DNA of 64,000 nt from Gnetum montanum (Eukaryota; Streptophyta; Gnetopsida; Gnetales; Gnetaceae), in contig MNCI01038164.1 in the NCBI GenBank assembly GCA_015680685.1, forward strand, positions 1,188-65,187, in the 5' to 3' direction. Shown one piece after another: positions 33,031-46,194 of this stretch. The notes under the pieces were generated by a model. That model ran no database searches. It was not told the DNA's origin and worked only from the letters and a program-made list of their open reading frames with translations. Position 1 is the first letter of the stretch. Each line of letters opens with the position of its first letter. The position numbers and the translations under genes are program-made.

Positions 33031-34850
33031 TATCTTTACCAATAGGCATTTATTTTTCAACAAACATGAACCAAACATGTTCCCCATCCTCTTTTCTAGC
33101 CTATACAAATTGCTAGTCATTTATACAAATTTACCAATTCCCATTTGCAAATGTTAACATATACTTGGTTATGATTCTAAATCTCCATGGCCACAACTAC
33201 AATAAATCACTCACTTTGGATGTCATGTGCAAATGAGAAACCTAGTTTCCAATGACTTTATTTAATATGGGTGTGCAGTAGTAGTATTATAACATATATG
33301 GTTTAATGTTTCCTGTGCTACTTTTGGGAGTGGAAACTAAGATGCATGATGACTTCTAGTTGCTACCATTGCTCATTAAACTAGTTAGCATACATTTCTA
33401 CTTCATTTTGATATAAACATAGAAAACCAAATAAATTTCTATTTGGTTTAGTAAATATTGTTATGAATGGACTTTAAATCTGATAAAGGCATTGGAAACT
33501 TTGTTGAAAAAAAATATCACATCAAAGTTAATTTGTAAGCATTTGGTGATAACTATGAAGATGCAGCTTCCCTAGGTATTATAGTTACCTGTAACTATTA
33601 TAATGATTTTTTAAAGTAAGAAGCCATTAGAATATTTCAAATTATGATTTTATTAATCAATGAAAGTTGGTACAAAATCAAATGATTTTTATAACAAAAA
33701 TTAGAAATAGACCAAATTAGAGACACAACAATGAATAGCAACAAGCAGTGGTCATGGTGGTGGCAACGACACATGGTGGTTAGTAGAGGTGGCAGACATG
33801 GTGGTGGCAAATGTTACGCAACATGGGTGACATGGTTGAGGTGGTGGACATGGGCATTTAAAGACATCAATGATAGGAATGACTTATAAAAAGTGATAGC
33901 AGGTAGCAGCCATAGGGGAGAGTGGGGGATCTCTACCTCTTTCTCTTTCTTTGAGTGTGGAATAGACACCAACGATGAGGGATAGTAGTTACAAAAAATG
34001 ATTGTGCAATGTGGTAGGAGATGTAGGTGGTAGTCATGTGTTGTGACGTGAGCTACAGGCAACGTTAATGATAGTAGCATCTACGAGTGCTGAGCAACAA
34101 CGTGCAATCACACTATGCAAAAAAATGATCAGTGAGTCACAAGTGATGTGCGACGATGAACGGTGGTAGTGCATGCACAAGCTACAAGAGATGGCATGAG
34201 GCGATAGGTAGTGAGTAGTAGGTAACATGTAGTAGCAAACAGTGGTGGACAATGCAACAAGAAGTAGGGGCCAATAGCATCAACAACTAGTAGCTATAGC
34301 AGGTGTGAATATTGATGCATGGTAGTTAATAGCCAATAGTAATGATAGCAACGGTAGCATACATTAGTGATGGCAAGTGACAATAGCGACACATGGTGAT
34401 GAGCAGCAACAATAGGTGATCGTGAATGACATGAATGGCATCACACAGCAATTCATCCCTACGTAACATGGTTTTCATCCTTGTGTAGTAGGGTTTTCTA
34501 CTTGGCAGTGGACAACATTGACCTGGACCAACATTGTGAGCTACAACAATGAATAGCACTAGCACCACTATCACTGTTATAGTTACCTCCTTCGATGGCA
34601 ACATGAAAACCCATGCAAACTAGTTGATGAAGACAACCTTAGCTTAGCTAGAGCAACCAAACATTGTGCTCATTTGAGCTAGGTTCCATTGTAGTATTTT
34701 ATTTATATTCAAGTGATTGTAGATGTTAATCTTTATTGCATGTTAGACATTTACATTAAGAACCCCCACTTGTTTATGAACATTGGATTACATAAGATTT
34801 CATTTTTAAGAGTTCGTATATTTCATCCTTTTATATTATCTTAAACGTTG
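33031..34850. other. No gene seen; GTGG-rich part possibly Y-LTR-like
   Basis: 33031-33700 is AT-rich with no feature. 33720-34630 is rich in GTGGTGGCA and TAGTAGC strings and resembles the GTGG-rich middle of solo LTR Y (12060-12860) in composition and in short strings such as ATAGCAACCATAGG. It may be the rest of the LTR begun at 32943. The open minus frames here are low-complexity. Confidence 0.35.
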
Positions 34851-35128
34851 GATTTCACACTATTTTTCTTCTTTTCTCTTTCTCCCCCTCTTGTTATGTG
34901 GATGTGTGACATTATTACTGCAGTTGTTTAACATTAGCCAAGGATCCTTCCTAGGCTATCAGGTTGGAAATATATGGACAAATTGCTCATATAAGGGTAT
35001 AGCGCTCTGTATATGTTTTATTTTAATAAAAAATTATATGAAAAATAACTATATACATGCACAATTTCTTAGGTTTTATGTATTTCTATGATTTAGGAAA
35101 ACAGGAAATGAAAATAAGTCTTGTGTAA
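34851..35128 (+). repeat. R1 segment, CpG-decayed copy
   Basis: Collinear with 10246-10545. Where that copy has TGACGTCA, this one has TAACATTA (about 34930), three changes that are all C-to-T or G-to-A. Other CpG sites are lost in the same way. It directly precedes the leader of the Athila-like element E. Confidence 0.75.
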
Positions 35129-35479
35129 TTATTAAGATGACAAGAAAATCAATGAACGTGGCCATGATAATTGAAGGGGAATTGGCAAATAGCATGATGG
35201 AGGCAATCCTCCTCCCTCATCATCCTCTTCATCTGCATCTGCTTTTCTTCTTCTTCTAGTTTTGAAAGACGTTGTAGAAGAAACAACTATGATGGAGGTA
35301 AGAAGAAAGGCAATAATACTAATCACCATTTCCACAATAATTAAAGGGGTAATAGAGGATATCATCAGTGAAAATGAAATAATGATGATGATGAGCCTTT
35401 GTTGGTGACTTGAAGTATGCTTAACATTTTAGAGGTAGTCAAGATTCCAACTAGGCATGTGAAAGATAGTTAGATAAAG

Positions 35480-36390
35480 TGCTTAGACATGAACAATATC
35501 CCAAGATTTGATGGGGATATAACTCTAATCTACATTACCATCTACAAGCCTTTCACGATGTCTGCACCTTACAAAACATCGAGAATGATTGGTAGAAACT
35601 CAAGTTATTTCCTAGGACACTCATTAAGGAAGCAGAAGGCTAGTACTAATCCTTGGAGTTAGAATCTATGTGCAAATGGAGTACCATGCTGGAACTAGTT
35701 AATGACAAATATCAAATGTACTTTAGAGTGTCTAACCTAAGAAAGTAAATCTAAGGTTGGAAACAAGGAATGCATGAATCCTTAGATGCCACCATGGGTA
35801 GATACTATTCTCTCTTACATCAATGCCCTAGCCATGGTTATTCCCAAAGGAAACAACTCCACCACATTATAGATGGGCTTAGAGTAGAAACCAGAAGAAC
35901 TCTTGCAATTTATGCCCAACGGAAGTTATCTAAACTAAAAGCTCATTAAATACAAAGGTTAATAGAGTAGGTTACAAAAAAAGAGGATGAATTGCAGAAA
36001 AGGAAAAGTGTAAAAGAGTATAATAGGGACCCTTCCATAAGGAAAATGAAGGTTTGATTTTGGGACAAGGAGAAGTCACCACTCAATGAAGTTGTGAATA
36101 GGAAAACCTTGCCCATCCGAAAATCTATTTCTGATATTTTGACAAAGGTTGATAAATTATGGTATTCTTTGTATGAAAAATTCCAAATTTCTATGAGGAT
36201 TGTTGAATAATCCAAAGAGGAAAATAGTGATTATCACCGTAGGAGGCAGAAAGAAGCTAAATGTGCCTACTAAAGAGGTAAGGGAAAAGTTACTGCAGTG
36301 GAAGAAGTTATGGAGAAAGACTCTAATAATGATATTGGGTGTGACATTTTTCAATATAAACATTCTAGGGGATGTTTCCCTATGATGTCA
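35480..36390 (+). pseudogene. Element E gag remnant (Athila-like)
   Basis: Plus-strand pieces read NIPRFDGDITLIYI, then IIDGLRVETRRTLAIYAQRK, which fits FxxGLxxxTRxxLD of gypsy gags. The following part is Lys/Glu-rich. It sits upstream of a protease and RT on the same strand. Frames change several times and stops are frequent. The 35129-35480 leader contains a CTTCTTCTTCTT run and no gene. Confidence 0.55.
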
Positions 36391-36969
36391 CACTTACAAA
36401 TGTCTAGGGTATATGCATTGAATCCTTGAGTAGCATAGAAGCAAGCACCTAGATGATTGTCTTATCCTCAAGGAAATCCAAGGTAGTTCCACTAGCAACA
36501 ATAGGCTTACTATGCAAGTGTAGCTTCAACACAACCATATGAATAGTATCAACAATGGCACTAACCACAGTTGTGGGGAATGCTACCACTAACACAGCAA
36601 TACCCTGATAGGAAACTAGATCTATACAAGTACTATGTTCAATAGCCTGTTTCTCCATGAAGCTTTGCAAGCCACACCTCATTCCAGCATCACTACTACC
36701 CTTCAGAGTACTATCAAACTCATTCACCATCTACTTGAGGGAAGCACCCATATCCATATCAATATCTGCATTTTTTTGCACACATCCTTATGCCCTCAAC
36801 CTAGTTGCCTCCTATTCCATCCATGTAAGGAAAAATTCCCCCACAACTGTAGCAACAAAATGGTACAAGGGCCATACATTCACGATTGGCCTTCTAGCCA
36901 AGTGATTTGGATAATCAGTCCAAGAAATAACCCATTTTCCAACCTAGCAGTCCTCCCAAACCCTCACAA

Positions 36970-37450
36970 CCTAATGTGATTCATCACCCTATATCTCCAA
37001 CATCCTCATCCTTTGCATCTAACACATTTGAGTGCCCTTCAAACCAAATGTTACCTCAAATTTGCACTGTGATGTTAACTCATGTTGTTTCCGATTGGAT
37101 CAAGGTTGGCAATCTTCCCACAAAAATATTTAACCTAATAAGTCCTCTTATTTACTTACAAATCGCTAGACATAAGCCATGCAAGGTCCTTCTTCATTCT
37201 AGTTTTGGTATTAATCTCATCTCCCATGACATGTACAAGGCCTGTAACCTACCACCTCTCAAGAAGAGTAACATCCATTTGGAATTGGTAGATCAATCAA
37301 TCACTATTCCTTTGGGATTCGTGGAGGACATTATGAGTACCATTTGTGAGTGGTCCTACCTTGCCAATTTTTTGATGATCAAGGTAGAAAATTGCAAATG
37401 TGACTTCACCATCATTATGGGACATGGATGGTTAAGTAGTGTTGATGCAT
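36970..37450 (+). pseudogene. Element E protease remnant
   Basis: The open frame 36976-37452 includes KVLLHSSFGINLISHDMYKA, matching the ALxDLGSSVNLLPxSxY block of Athila and Tat proteases, but the catalytic Asp is His. The following part, LELVDQSITIPLGFVEDIMS, is the usual LxLADxSxxxPxGxxEDVL stretch, and MGHGWLSSVDA fits LGRPFLxTxxA. No stop interrupts the 158 codons. 36391-36969 holds no other recognisable domain. Confidence 0.8.
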
Positions 37451-38149
37451 GAATGGGTATTAGGGACCTCTTCTTAGAATCTCCAAGGAAAATGAATTTG
37501 GATGCTTAGAGAAGAAGTGTGTTCAATGCATCATGTATAATGATAACAGGTGTAACTGCATGCAGAAAATCTAGTCCATTAAGAGTAAAATCATTCAAGT
37601 ATGTAATTAGTGTGCACATGAAATAGATATCTAAATGTACCTATACATAACAACCAAAAAATAGGAGGGCAGCTAGTAGCTAACAGTTAACTCTTATAGT
37701 AGCACACTATGCATGGAACCTACTAAGAGCTTAACATGTGCTTATGTTGAAGGCATGAATGAACTTGAGTAAGTTCATCACCAACTCTCTAATGATGAAG
37801 ATGATGATACCTATTGGGGAGGGTTGGAAATTCCTAAAAATTTCAAACATGAGTCTCTAGAGTTAAAAACTCTACCAGCTAGAATGGAGTATGCATTTTT
37901 AAATAATGGTAAGTTGGTTGTAATCAATGGAAATCTTGCTCCCAAATAAAAAAATAAGCTATTGAAGGTGGTCAACAAATGGCCAACAACCTTTACTTGG
38001 TCATATCCTAAAATAACAAGAATCAATATAAGGATGTGTTAGCATTGTATCTACACTAACCAGGCCATGAAGCCAAGAAGGCAGTTGTAGAGGCAACTAA
38101 ACCCCAAGTTGAAGTAGATTGTCAAGGAGGAAATAGAATAAATCTTAAA

Positions 38150-39400
38150 GGTAGGGTTCATCTATCCCATCATGGATAGTGAGTGGGTTAATCCACTCAT
38201 AATTGTGCTAAAGAAAGGTGGCAAGTGGTGGGTCTGGATCAAATTTAGGCTGTTGAAGATGGCAACATTTAAAGATCATTTCCCATTGTCATTTGTGTAC
38301 CAAGTGTTGGACACCATATCTAGGCATTGCTATTATAGCTTCTTGGATGGTTATAATGGCTATAACCAGATCCATATTATGCTAGAATATCAAGCTAATA
38401 CAACATTCATGAGTCCTTGGGAGACTTTTGCATATTGCAAGATGCCATTTAGTCTATGCAATGCCCTTGCAACATTTCAACACCTGGTCCTTAGTATTTT
38501 TAGTAGAAAATTGGCAGTAGGGTAGAAGTCTTTATGGATGACTTTTCTACCTATGGGGCTACATTTGAGCAATCCCTAGATTGCCTTGAGTAGGTATTGA
38601 AAATATGTGTTCAAATAAACAGGCTTAATTAGTAGAAAAGCTATTTAATGGTCTAGGAAGGCATAATACTGAGGCATATAATTATTTAGGTAGGGATTAA
38701 GGTAGACTTGGAAAAGATAAGGGTCATCCAAGGAATCACATGCCAACAAGAGATAACCAACGACATTTGATCATTATTTAGACACATTGGCTACTACTGG
38801 TGATTCATAGAGAATTTCTTTAAGATCGCAAATCCATTAGTCAAGCTTACAAAGAAAGATGCTCCATGTGTTTGAACCAAGAAATGTGAACATGCATTCC
38901 AAATACTAAAAGAAAAGCTTGTAGAAACTTAATTCTATGAGCACCAAACTGGTCTAGGCCATTTTATATAATTGTAAATGTATCTAACTATGCCTTGGGA
39001 GTTGTGCTTATGCAATTGGATGATAAGAAACGTCCATAGTACATCCACTGTACAAGTTGAAGTATTGTGGCTACACAGTTGAATTATACCACAATTGAGA
39101 AAGAACTAATGACAATGGTGTATGCTCTTGAAAAGTTAGGCACTATGTGCTTGAATACAAAGTATTTATGCACACAGAGCATAGTGCCATTCGCTTCCTA
39201 ATGAACAAGCCAACAATGAGCTCCCGTTTCATATGGTAGCTCATGATCTTGCAGGAACTCAATCTCACAATGTTAGATCGAAAAGGAACTAAGAATGTGA
39301 TCACTGACCACCTCTCTCAGTTAAGATGGGATAATAAAGAGGAAGAGAGTCCACTCTTTGATCAATCTCTAGATGAACTCATCTTTATAGGAGAAATAAA
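38150..39400 (+). pseudogene. Element E reverse transcriptase-RNase H remnant
   Basis: DSEWVNPLIIVLKKGGKWWV opens the RT (DSxWVSPVxxVPKKGG). Then come KDHFPLSFVYQVLD, CYYSFLDGYNGYNQI and FAYCKMPFSLCNALATFQ. After a TAG the catalytic motif VFMDDFSTYG is intact at 38528-38557. This FMDDF form and DSEWV are typical of Athila-lineage elements. RNase H scraps at 39070-39330 read TQLNYTTIEKELMTMVYALE and FLMNKPTMSSRF. The mix of intact motifs and stops fits an old copy. Confidence 0.85.
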
Positions 39401-39599
39401 TGAATAAGTGCCCCTTGAACCAAAATGATATGTTAGCATCCTCACTTACCTTCTTACTCAAGAGATGCCGTAAGATCTAGAATTTAGGAAGAAATAATAG
39501 TTTTTTCATTAAGAAAAGTACTTCCTAGAAATTAATGGATACCTTTACAAGGTGTGTGCCGATGGCCTAGTTTTTTGGTATGTCCCTGAGGTAGATCAA

Positions 39600-40005
39600 C
39601 TGTGCATTCTCTAAGATGTTCATGAAGACCCTTGTGAAGGTCACTATGCAAGGAGATGTATGACCATAAAAATATTAATGGCAAGATACTATTGGCTAAC
39701 AATATTTAGGGATGCCCACCAATTTTTCTAATCTTGTGAACATTGTTAATGAGATGGTGGGATGACTACTCAAATGGAGGATCCTCAATAGTGGATTCAA
39801 CCACTAGAGTCCTTTAACATATGGGACATAGACTTCATGGGTTCCATCACATCCATGTCCAATGGAAAGACATACATCATCATAGCAGTCGACTATTACA
39901 CCAAATGGGTAGAAGTAGTAGTCGTCATCGATTGTACATATTGTAAATAGGTTTGGAGTGCCACATGAATTGATTTCTGAAAATGGAACTCATTTTGCTT
40001 GTAAA
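39600..40005 (+). pseudogene. Element E integrase remnant, truncated
   Basis: HEDPCEGHYARRCMTIKILM and ARYYW are the zinc-binding part. SFNIWDIDFMGSI and KTYIIIAVDYYTKWVE hold the first catalytic Asp. RFGVPHELISENGTHF follows one frame over, with Glu-Asn where Asp-Asn or Asp-Arg is usual. The sequence ends near 40005, before the catalytic Glu. What replaces it (40006-41030) is unrelated. Confidence 0.8.
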
Positions 40006-41030
40006 TAGGTCAATTCCACCTTCTCCATCATCTATCTCTGCTTGTAACTCACCTCACTGTTAGTGTCTACATTCTTGATTTGGTGTCTTGGTTTGATATA
40101 TTTGAATTCTTAGGTAAAATGTATTGGGTTTCAATCCTTAACTTCCATTAACCATTAATCACCTATGGGGTCCATAGAATTCTTAGGTTGAGGATATATA
40201 AGGGCAAACAAGGCATGTGCCTACTATGGGAAGGATCCACTTGTATATCCTTTGGTTGGGTTCATTAAGCACCTTATCCTTAGGCATTCTTGCAATCAGA
40301 ATATTTCGTACATCCATATTCTGCATCACACCATGTTCTCCTTGACAAACTTTGTTCAATAAAATACATTTTCTATCAAAATTTTTAATTCTTAAGCTTT
40401 GAAAGATCCTCTTAGATGATTTTATCATATTTTTGGCTTTTTTGGAAATCCATGAACCCCAATTTCATTGAAAAATTTCTTATATTTTTTTATATATTCA
40501 AATTTTAAATTTTTGGCCTATCGGCCCCACATATGAGGCCCTGTCAACAAAGTAGACTCGTATACAAGGCCCTGTTGACATGGAAAAAAATACTATATAT
40601 ATATATATATGCACAATCCCACTTTGAAATTCTTATATTTTCTCATAAACACCAAGGGAGTTTTTCAATTTTTTAGAGCCGAGAACCTTCCAAAGCCCAT
40701 AAATTTCCTAATCGTTTATCCAAATCACTCCGTTCTTTGACCTTGCAACTATTGGAGGTAAGCTCTTCATAGTGGGGCCCACAAATATGCCATTTTTGAT
40801 GAAAAAAATTTCACGATTATTCTAACTCCCATAAAGGTCTAACTGAAAAATCAACTATTAAACACTAAATTGCAAGAGTTAAACCTTTTAAACAAGCTCT
40901 AGTGACATTTATAATAAATAATTAATCTACCATGGTCCAACCTTAGCCAAAGTGTAACTAACTAACAAAAGAAGGAATTTAAAACTTTAAAGCTACACAT
41001 TATATCTACTAATCCACGAATGTGTTGTAA
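40006..41030. other. No gene seen; short TA microsatellite
   Basis: Lies between the truncated integrase and the W ORF. It holds a (TA)n run at 40594-40610 and a pair of related strings, AGGCCCTGTCAACA (about 40535) and AGGCCCTGTTGACA (about 40567). No domain is recognised. Confidence 0.5.
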
Positions 41031-43287
41031 CTGTAGATGGCACCAAAAGGAAAGCACAAGTAGAAACTAGGATGATCTCAACCAAGAGAGAGATAGCCTA
41101 GAATAAGAAGGGGCCAAGAACAACCCCAGAAAGAACCAATTTTAACCCATGCTATAGGTCCTCTTAGGGAAGAGGCAAAGGTGGAATCTGTTTAACAGAT
41201 TCCAAAACTAGTAGCAATAGTAGAACACTCCCATTAGGATGATGCACTAGCACAACCAACAAAACTTAAGGTGACCTTGAAAGAGGCTTTCTTGAATCAA
41301 ATGAAATCAAGGGAGGTTCAAAAATTGATGCTCAAGGAGTTAAACTTTGGCCCTTTCTTGTAGCAAGCACTAAAAAAAGTGTGGGACCAATTAAAGACCT
41401 ATCCCATGTGGCCAATCATCACTTCCACTAAGGAGTGGTACATGAGAGAGATGTTTTTATTCTGAAATAATAGGCAACCTAGATCAATGGTAAAAATCAA
41501 GGACATCTCAGTGTCCTACTGAGTGCAAGCCATTACTGTAGTGCTTAGGTTGCCAAAAAGAAGGGCAAGTCTTATTGAGATCCCAATGCAGGGGATCCCA
41601 GTATCAAAAAAGAATGGATGCAACAGTGTTATGATGTCAACTATAAGGAGTTTGATGCAGTCACACTAGTAAAGAGGATCTACTATAAAATTGTGGCCTT
41701 CCACTTTCTCTACTTAAGCATGCATTGCTCTGAGTGGAAGATTCCCTGTCAACCTTCCATAGTTGATCTATTTAGAGATAGAGAAGTAGTTTAAAGAAAA
41801 TGAACGTGGAAGGAAGGCACTCCTCTTTCCATTCCTCATCAAGAAACTCTATCAAAGGGAAGGAATAGTCTATTATATAAATGATATTGTTAGGACTATT
41901 CTAGCGACTAACTGGGCAGAAATGATGAAAGACAAGATGCCTACAACCACTATCCCAAAAAGGAGTAGCAACCACCACCTTCACTTGCTACTCAAATAAC
42001 TGTGCCAGACATCATTGCAATTACCTAATGGTTACATGAGTATTGAAAATGGCTCTTGAGTGAATAAGAACAATGAGTAGGCATGACTGGTAGGGACTCA
42101 TTTTTCCATAGACCAGCAATGAGTCACCTCAATAAGGTGGCTTGAACAATTAGCTTGATGGATGGAGGTGGATTGATTTTCTCTGCCCAAAGAACATAAC
42201 TGCCTACAAGGTCAAACTAAGCACTAGAGAGGTTAGGGTATCTCTCGCAAAATAGCAATCACTCCCATAAATCTTTGGAAACACTAAAACCTTCTTAGTG
42301 TCATTGAAGAAAGGTGAGGGGACAACTGTACTGGTGATGCAGCACCAAGGCTAAGAGATTGTAGCAGAGGTGGTTGCTGACTAGATTGCCAAAATGCTTA
42401 ACACACCTACGATATCTACACCAGATGTCATTTCACTCAAAGATATGCAAATATCCATAGGAACAATAAGTAGCAAAATAAATGCAGTGCAGCATGAATA
42501 ATTGCTGGACCGATTGGTAGGAACCAGGAAACTATTTTTGGATTTCTTTGACCTTTCAAATAATATCACTACAACCCTATCAAAGTTTCTTGAGGAAAGA
42601 GGCAAGAATATCATCTTAGAAGGACAACTTAAAATAGCCAGAGAGCTAAATGAAGGCTTGGTTGCTGGAGTTGCTAAATTAAGAGCCTAGATTACTGACC
42701 CTACATTTCTCAACTTGACATCAACAAGAGATGAAACTATCAAACAAATTCACACTAAACTTGAAGGGTTTTATGGGGCAATGGAGACAACAATGCTTTA
42801 TTGATCCTTAGTAGAGGTCACACAACACAAAATTCAAAAGTCCTTAGATCAAACCCACCAAGAGAATGTATAATTGACCATAGAGAACCATCACTTATCG
42901 AATGTTGATGTGAATAAGCAACAATTAACCAAATTCATCAATCAATAGCAAAAGCAACTAGCTAGAGCAAATAGAGAATTAAGGAGATTGAAAATAAAAA
43001 ATAGAAATCTCTCCATGGAGGAGGTTCGTGCCCTTTGCTAGAAAACTACAATCACGGTAGCCATCTAGAAATTGGAGGCTCTCAAATTTGAGAGAGTCAA
43101 GAACCATTACAGAGAATAGGCTAGACTACAAAAGGAAGTGAATAAAAAACACATCTAGTTGGTAAAGGAAAAAGTGAACAAAACCCTCCAACCCTAACAA
43201 CAAAAAGAATTGTGGAAACCCATCATTGATGGGATAGACACCTACAACAAAGTAGAAATCCACATGAAGGAGTTTCAAATCAAGGAG
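41031..43287 (+). pseudogene. W ORF remnant, copy C (longest copy)
   Basis: Unrecognised protein family. A start is possible at ATGGCACCAAAAGG (about 41037). The N-terminal half (41270-41880) reads WPIITSTKEWYMREMFLF, KIKDISVSY and KEFDAVTLVKRIYYKIVAFH. The C-terminal half is long, charged and coiled-coil-like: TFLVSLKKGEGTTVLVM, LLDRLVGTRKLFLDFFDL, NNITTTLSKFLEERGK, RELRRLKIKNRNLS. It aligns with copies A and B over the second half, up to IIDGIDTYNKVEIHMKEF, and is cut at 43287 by the LTR of element F. It lies about 1 kb downstream of the E integrase on the same strand. An env-like or extra 3' ORF of an Athila-type element would fit, but this is inference. Confidence 0.5.
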
Positions 43288-43576
43288 TGTTAAAGCAATG
43301 TTTTGCAATGCTAAGTGTAGAGAATAGCCATAGAATGGGGGCAAGCATAGCCAAGATTTTTGACTGAAACAAGGGTGTCAACCCATGAAGACTATTGCCT
43401 AAACATAGTACATCATGACAATGCATGAAAAAATGTGAAAATATGCAAGAAAATGGTAGAAATAAGAGAGAGAAATGGAACACTGCCCCAAATGGGAGTG
43501 TAGTCATAGTCTTAGTGGTATTAAGCCATGAAGTCTAGCACTCATTGTAATGAACCATGCCTACCAGGTTGACCAC

Positions 43577-43722
43577 TGCAGTGTACCATGCAGTGTTCTA
43601 TATGGTTGCAATGGGGCTATGGTGTACCATGTGGTGTAGGGATATAATGGGGCCATGGTATACTATGTGGTGCAAAGCTACAATGGGGCCATGGTGTATC
43701 ATGCGATGCAATTATGCCTCTC
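43577..43722. repeat. 36-bp tandem repeat
   Basis: About four 36-base units with the core ATGGGGCCATGGTGTACCAT (starts at 43611, 43647, 43683). The open frame here shows a 12-residue period (MGPWCTMWC-like) and is not a gene. Confidence 0.85.
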
Positions 43723-43899
43723 TGCCAATGTGGTATGCTTTGGGTCTCGTTGGCCCACAGAGCTAAGTGCCAAGATGCCAAAATGCTAAATGCCAAATGA
43801 AAGTGTCAACTGCCAATCCTTAAAGTGTTAGGAGTCTAGGGGTATTTATAGGGCTAGGATTAGTCCAAAATGTAGATCAAGCACCACATGGTAGTGTGG

Positions 43900-44480
43900 T
43901 AGGCAAGGCTACACTATGGGGTAATTGGGGAGAGTGTAGCACTGACACTTAGAGAAATTCACTATAGTTAATGTTCCCATGTAAGCTACACTAACTATTC
44001 TCTATAGTGTAATACCAAGAGTTAGAAAATTTACCAATCTATCCTAAGCTAGTTTGACAACTTATGGCTTGACACTTAGGCAAACTAGCCACTGAGGTGT
44101 TGGCTACGTTGGTTATGCTATAGAGCATAGTAGGGAGAATGGGAACATAGTACAACACTTGGAAAAATTATACAAAACTAGCTATTTGTGTGTTAGCTAC
44201 ACTAGCTATGCTCTAGAGTGTAGTAACTATAATGAAGAGTGTAGCAACTGTAGTGTAAAGCGTAGTAGCTACACTTAGAAAAATTCTACAAATTTGGATT
44301 AGCAGTGCAAACTATGCTAACTATGCTCTAGAGTGTAGTGCCAGCAATGGGAGCATAGTCCAACACTCATGGTCCTAGCACTCATGGTTGTAGCTATGAC
44401 CTCATTCAGATACTTAGCCAAAATTGCAGAAGATTGGTTGTTGAAGCTAACTACACTCTACTACAGTGGAAAGCATGGTC
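43900..44480. repeat. Degenerate repeats around GCTCTAGAGTGTAGT
   Basis: Strings such as AGCTACACTAACTATGCTC, TAGAGTGTAGT and CCAGCAATGGGAGCATAGT recur at about 43990, 44110, 44205, 44325 and 44455, a period of roughly 100-130 bases with much divergence. Confidence 0.6.
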
Positions 44481-45858
44481 CCAGCACTTAAGAAAAATTT
44501 GTAGAAAGTGTCATCATTCTAAAACTTAGCCAAATTTATAGTCAAGAAGCCATAGCCCAAAGTTTTGCCATGTTTCATTGGTCCCTCTTTGTTCATGTCT
44601 GAAAGAGTGGCTTGAGAGACATTGACAAAGAATCACAAAACACCACAGCAAATGTGGCATCAACATCGCCCATTAATACTCAATCGAAGGGTGCTTCGTT
44701 GGGCTCAAAAGTGCTAAAGGAAATGGTATGCTAAGGGTAATGGATGTAGGAAATTGGCTTGAGAGTGAGATGAAAATGGTGTATCATGCTGCAAGATGCA
44801 AGGTCAACAAAGCTAACCATAATCATGGTACTAGGTTGGCTTGTCACCAAAATGATGGTCTCTTGTCAAAGTGCTTGTGAGAGAGCTATTTTCCATGGCA
44901 CTAGAATGGCTTACCCCTGACATGTTGGCCTCTCATCGAAGTGCTTATGAGAAGGTCGATGCAAATTTAGGGTTGGACTGGTTACGAAATTGCAGCTTTG
45001 TCGATTTTCTTGAGGATATGCTTTTTCCCTTTTTCCTTTTTTTTCTTTATTTTTTTTGATTTTCTCTTGATTTTTCTTTTGCTTCTTTGCTTTACTGTAG
45101 GGAAAACCTTTGTTGGGTTCTTCATATTGCAAAATGTCAACTACAAGCTATTGGCCATCAAGTGGATCGTGTGCCACAAGGTAGGCTTTACTTTGACATA
45201 ACCGCATCGTGCCTGTAGGATAGGTGTTTCCTCCCTAGGATGAGTTGTGTTACATCCACTTGGGCTTTGACCCACCAACAGAGGGTCCCCATAGGACAAG
45301 TTGTGTTATGTCTACCTTGGGTCCTACGATCGATGTGAAGATAATGTCATATGCATCACAATGCATATGCATCAGAGGGATGTGAAATTTTGAGTATGTG
45401 GGGGATGAGAGGCTCTTTGGATGAAAGAGTGGATGTGTGTAGGCTATAACAGGATGAGGGGGATGTGCACTCTTAAGTGGCTTAACTATTCCAATCATGC
45501 ACATCAGAGTGATGTGACAACTTGTTACTGTAATGAGATGCATCTCTACATGACTACCTCTGAGGCTTTGTCTTGCGAACATAACTCTGAGAAGACAAGA
45601 AATCCACACAACATGACATGCAAATCTAAATGCTAAATGTGAAGATGTTGCAAGTGCTGGATACGAAGATGCTGCAAATGCATCAAATGCTATGCCAATT
45701 GCAAGTGCTTAGGAAGCTAGTAAAAGTCTAAGGTGATAATGTTGTGAGTCTTCCAAAGGTTGCATCAATGCCAGGTGCTCCAAAAGATTAGCAAAATTGT
45801 GGGAGGTAATGATGTTGTGAGTGCGTGAACCTAATTTAAGGTCTTGGTAGATTGTGAA

Positions 45859-46015
45859 GTGTTATTTTATAGTCCTAGCAGACTACTGTGTGCTAGTTTA
45901 ATCTCATGACCCAAGGATGATCTGTGCTAGTTTATAATCATAGTGGACTACTACACCAGTTTATAGTCATAGTAGACTATTACACTAGTTTATGGTCATA
46001 GTAGACTATCTGTGC
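45859..46015. repeat. 29-30 bp tandem repeat
   Basis: Units of the form AGTTTATAGTCATAGTAGAC (plus about ten bases) recur four to five times, the last three nearly identical. Confidence 0.8.
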
Positions 46016-46194
46016 TATTTTTTTGTGTCATAGCAGATGAGTGCTTACCTTGCTTGTGTGAGGTGCAATGCTACATGCATAGTCATGTTGTGTGCCTACA
46101 AGATCCTACAAAAAATTAACTAGAAAAATAACATCAAGCAGCACCTGTTGTAAACAAAGTTAAAATGAACAAATGAAAGGAAAGAAATGTGAAG

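Noticed and set aside
40594-40610. Possible origin or regulatory element at the TA run
   Set aside because: Simple microsatellite with no supporting context, like those at 49408-49434 and near 24000.
43557-43766. Trp/Cys-rich 69-codon open frame
   Set aside because: Its 12-residue period is the 36-base tandem repeat read in frame.
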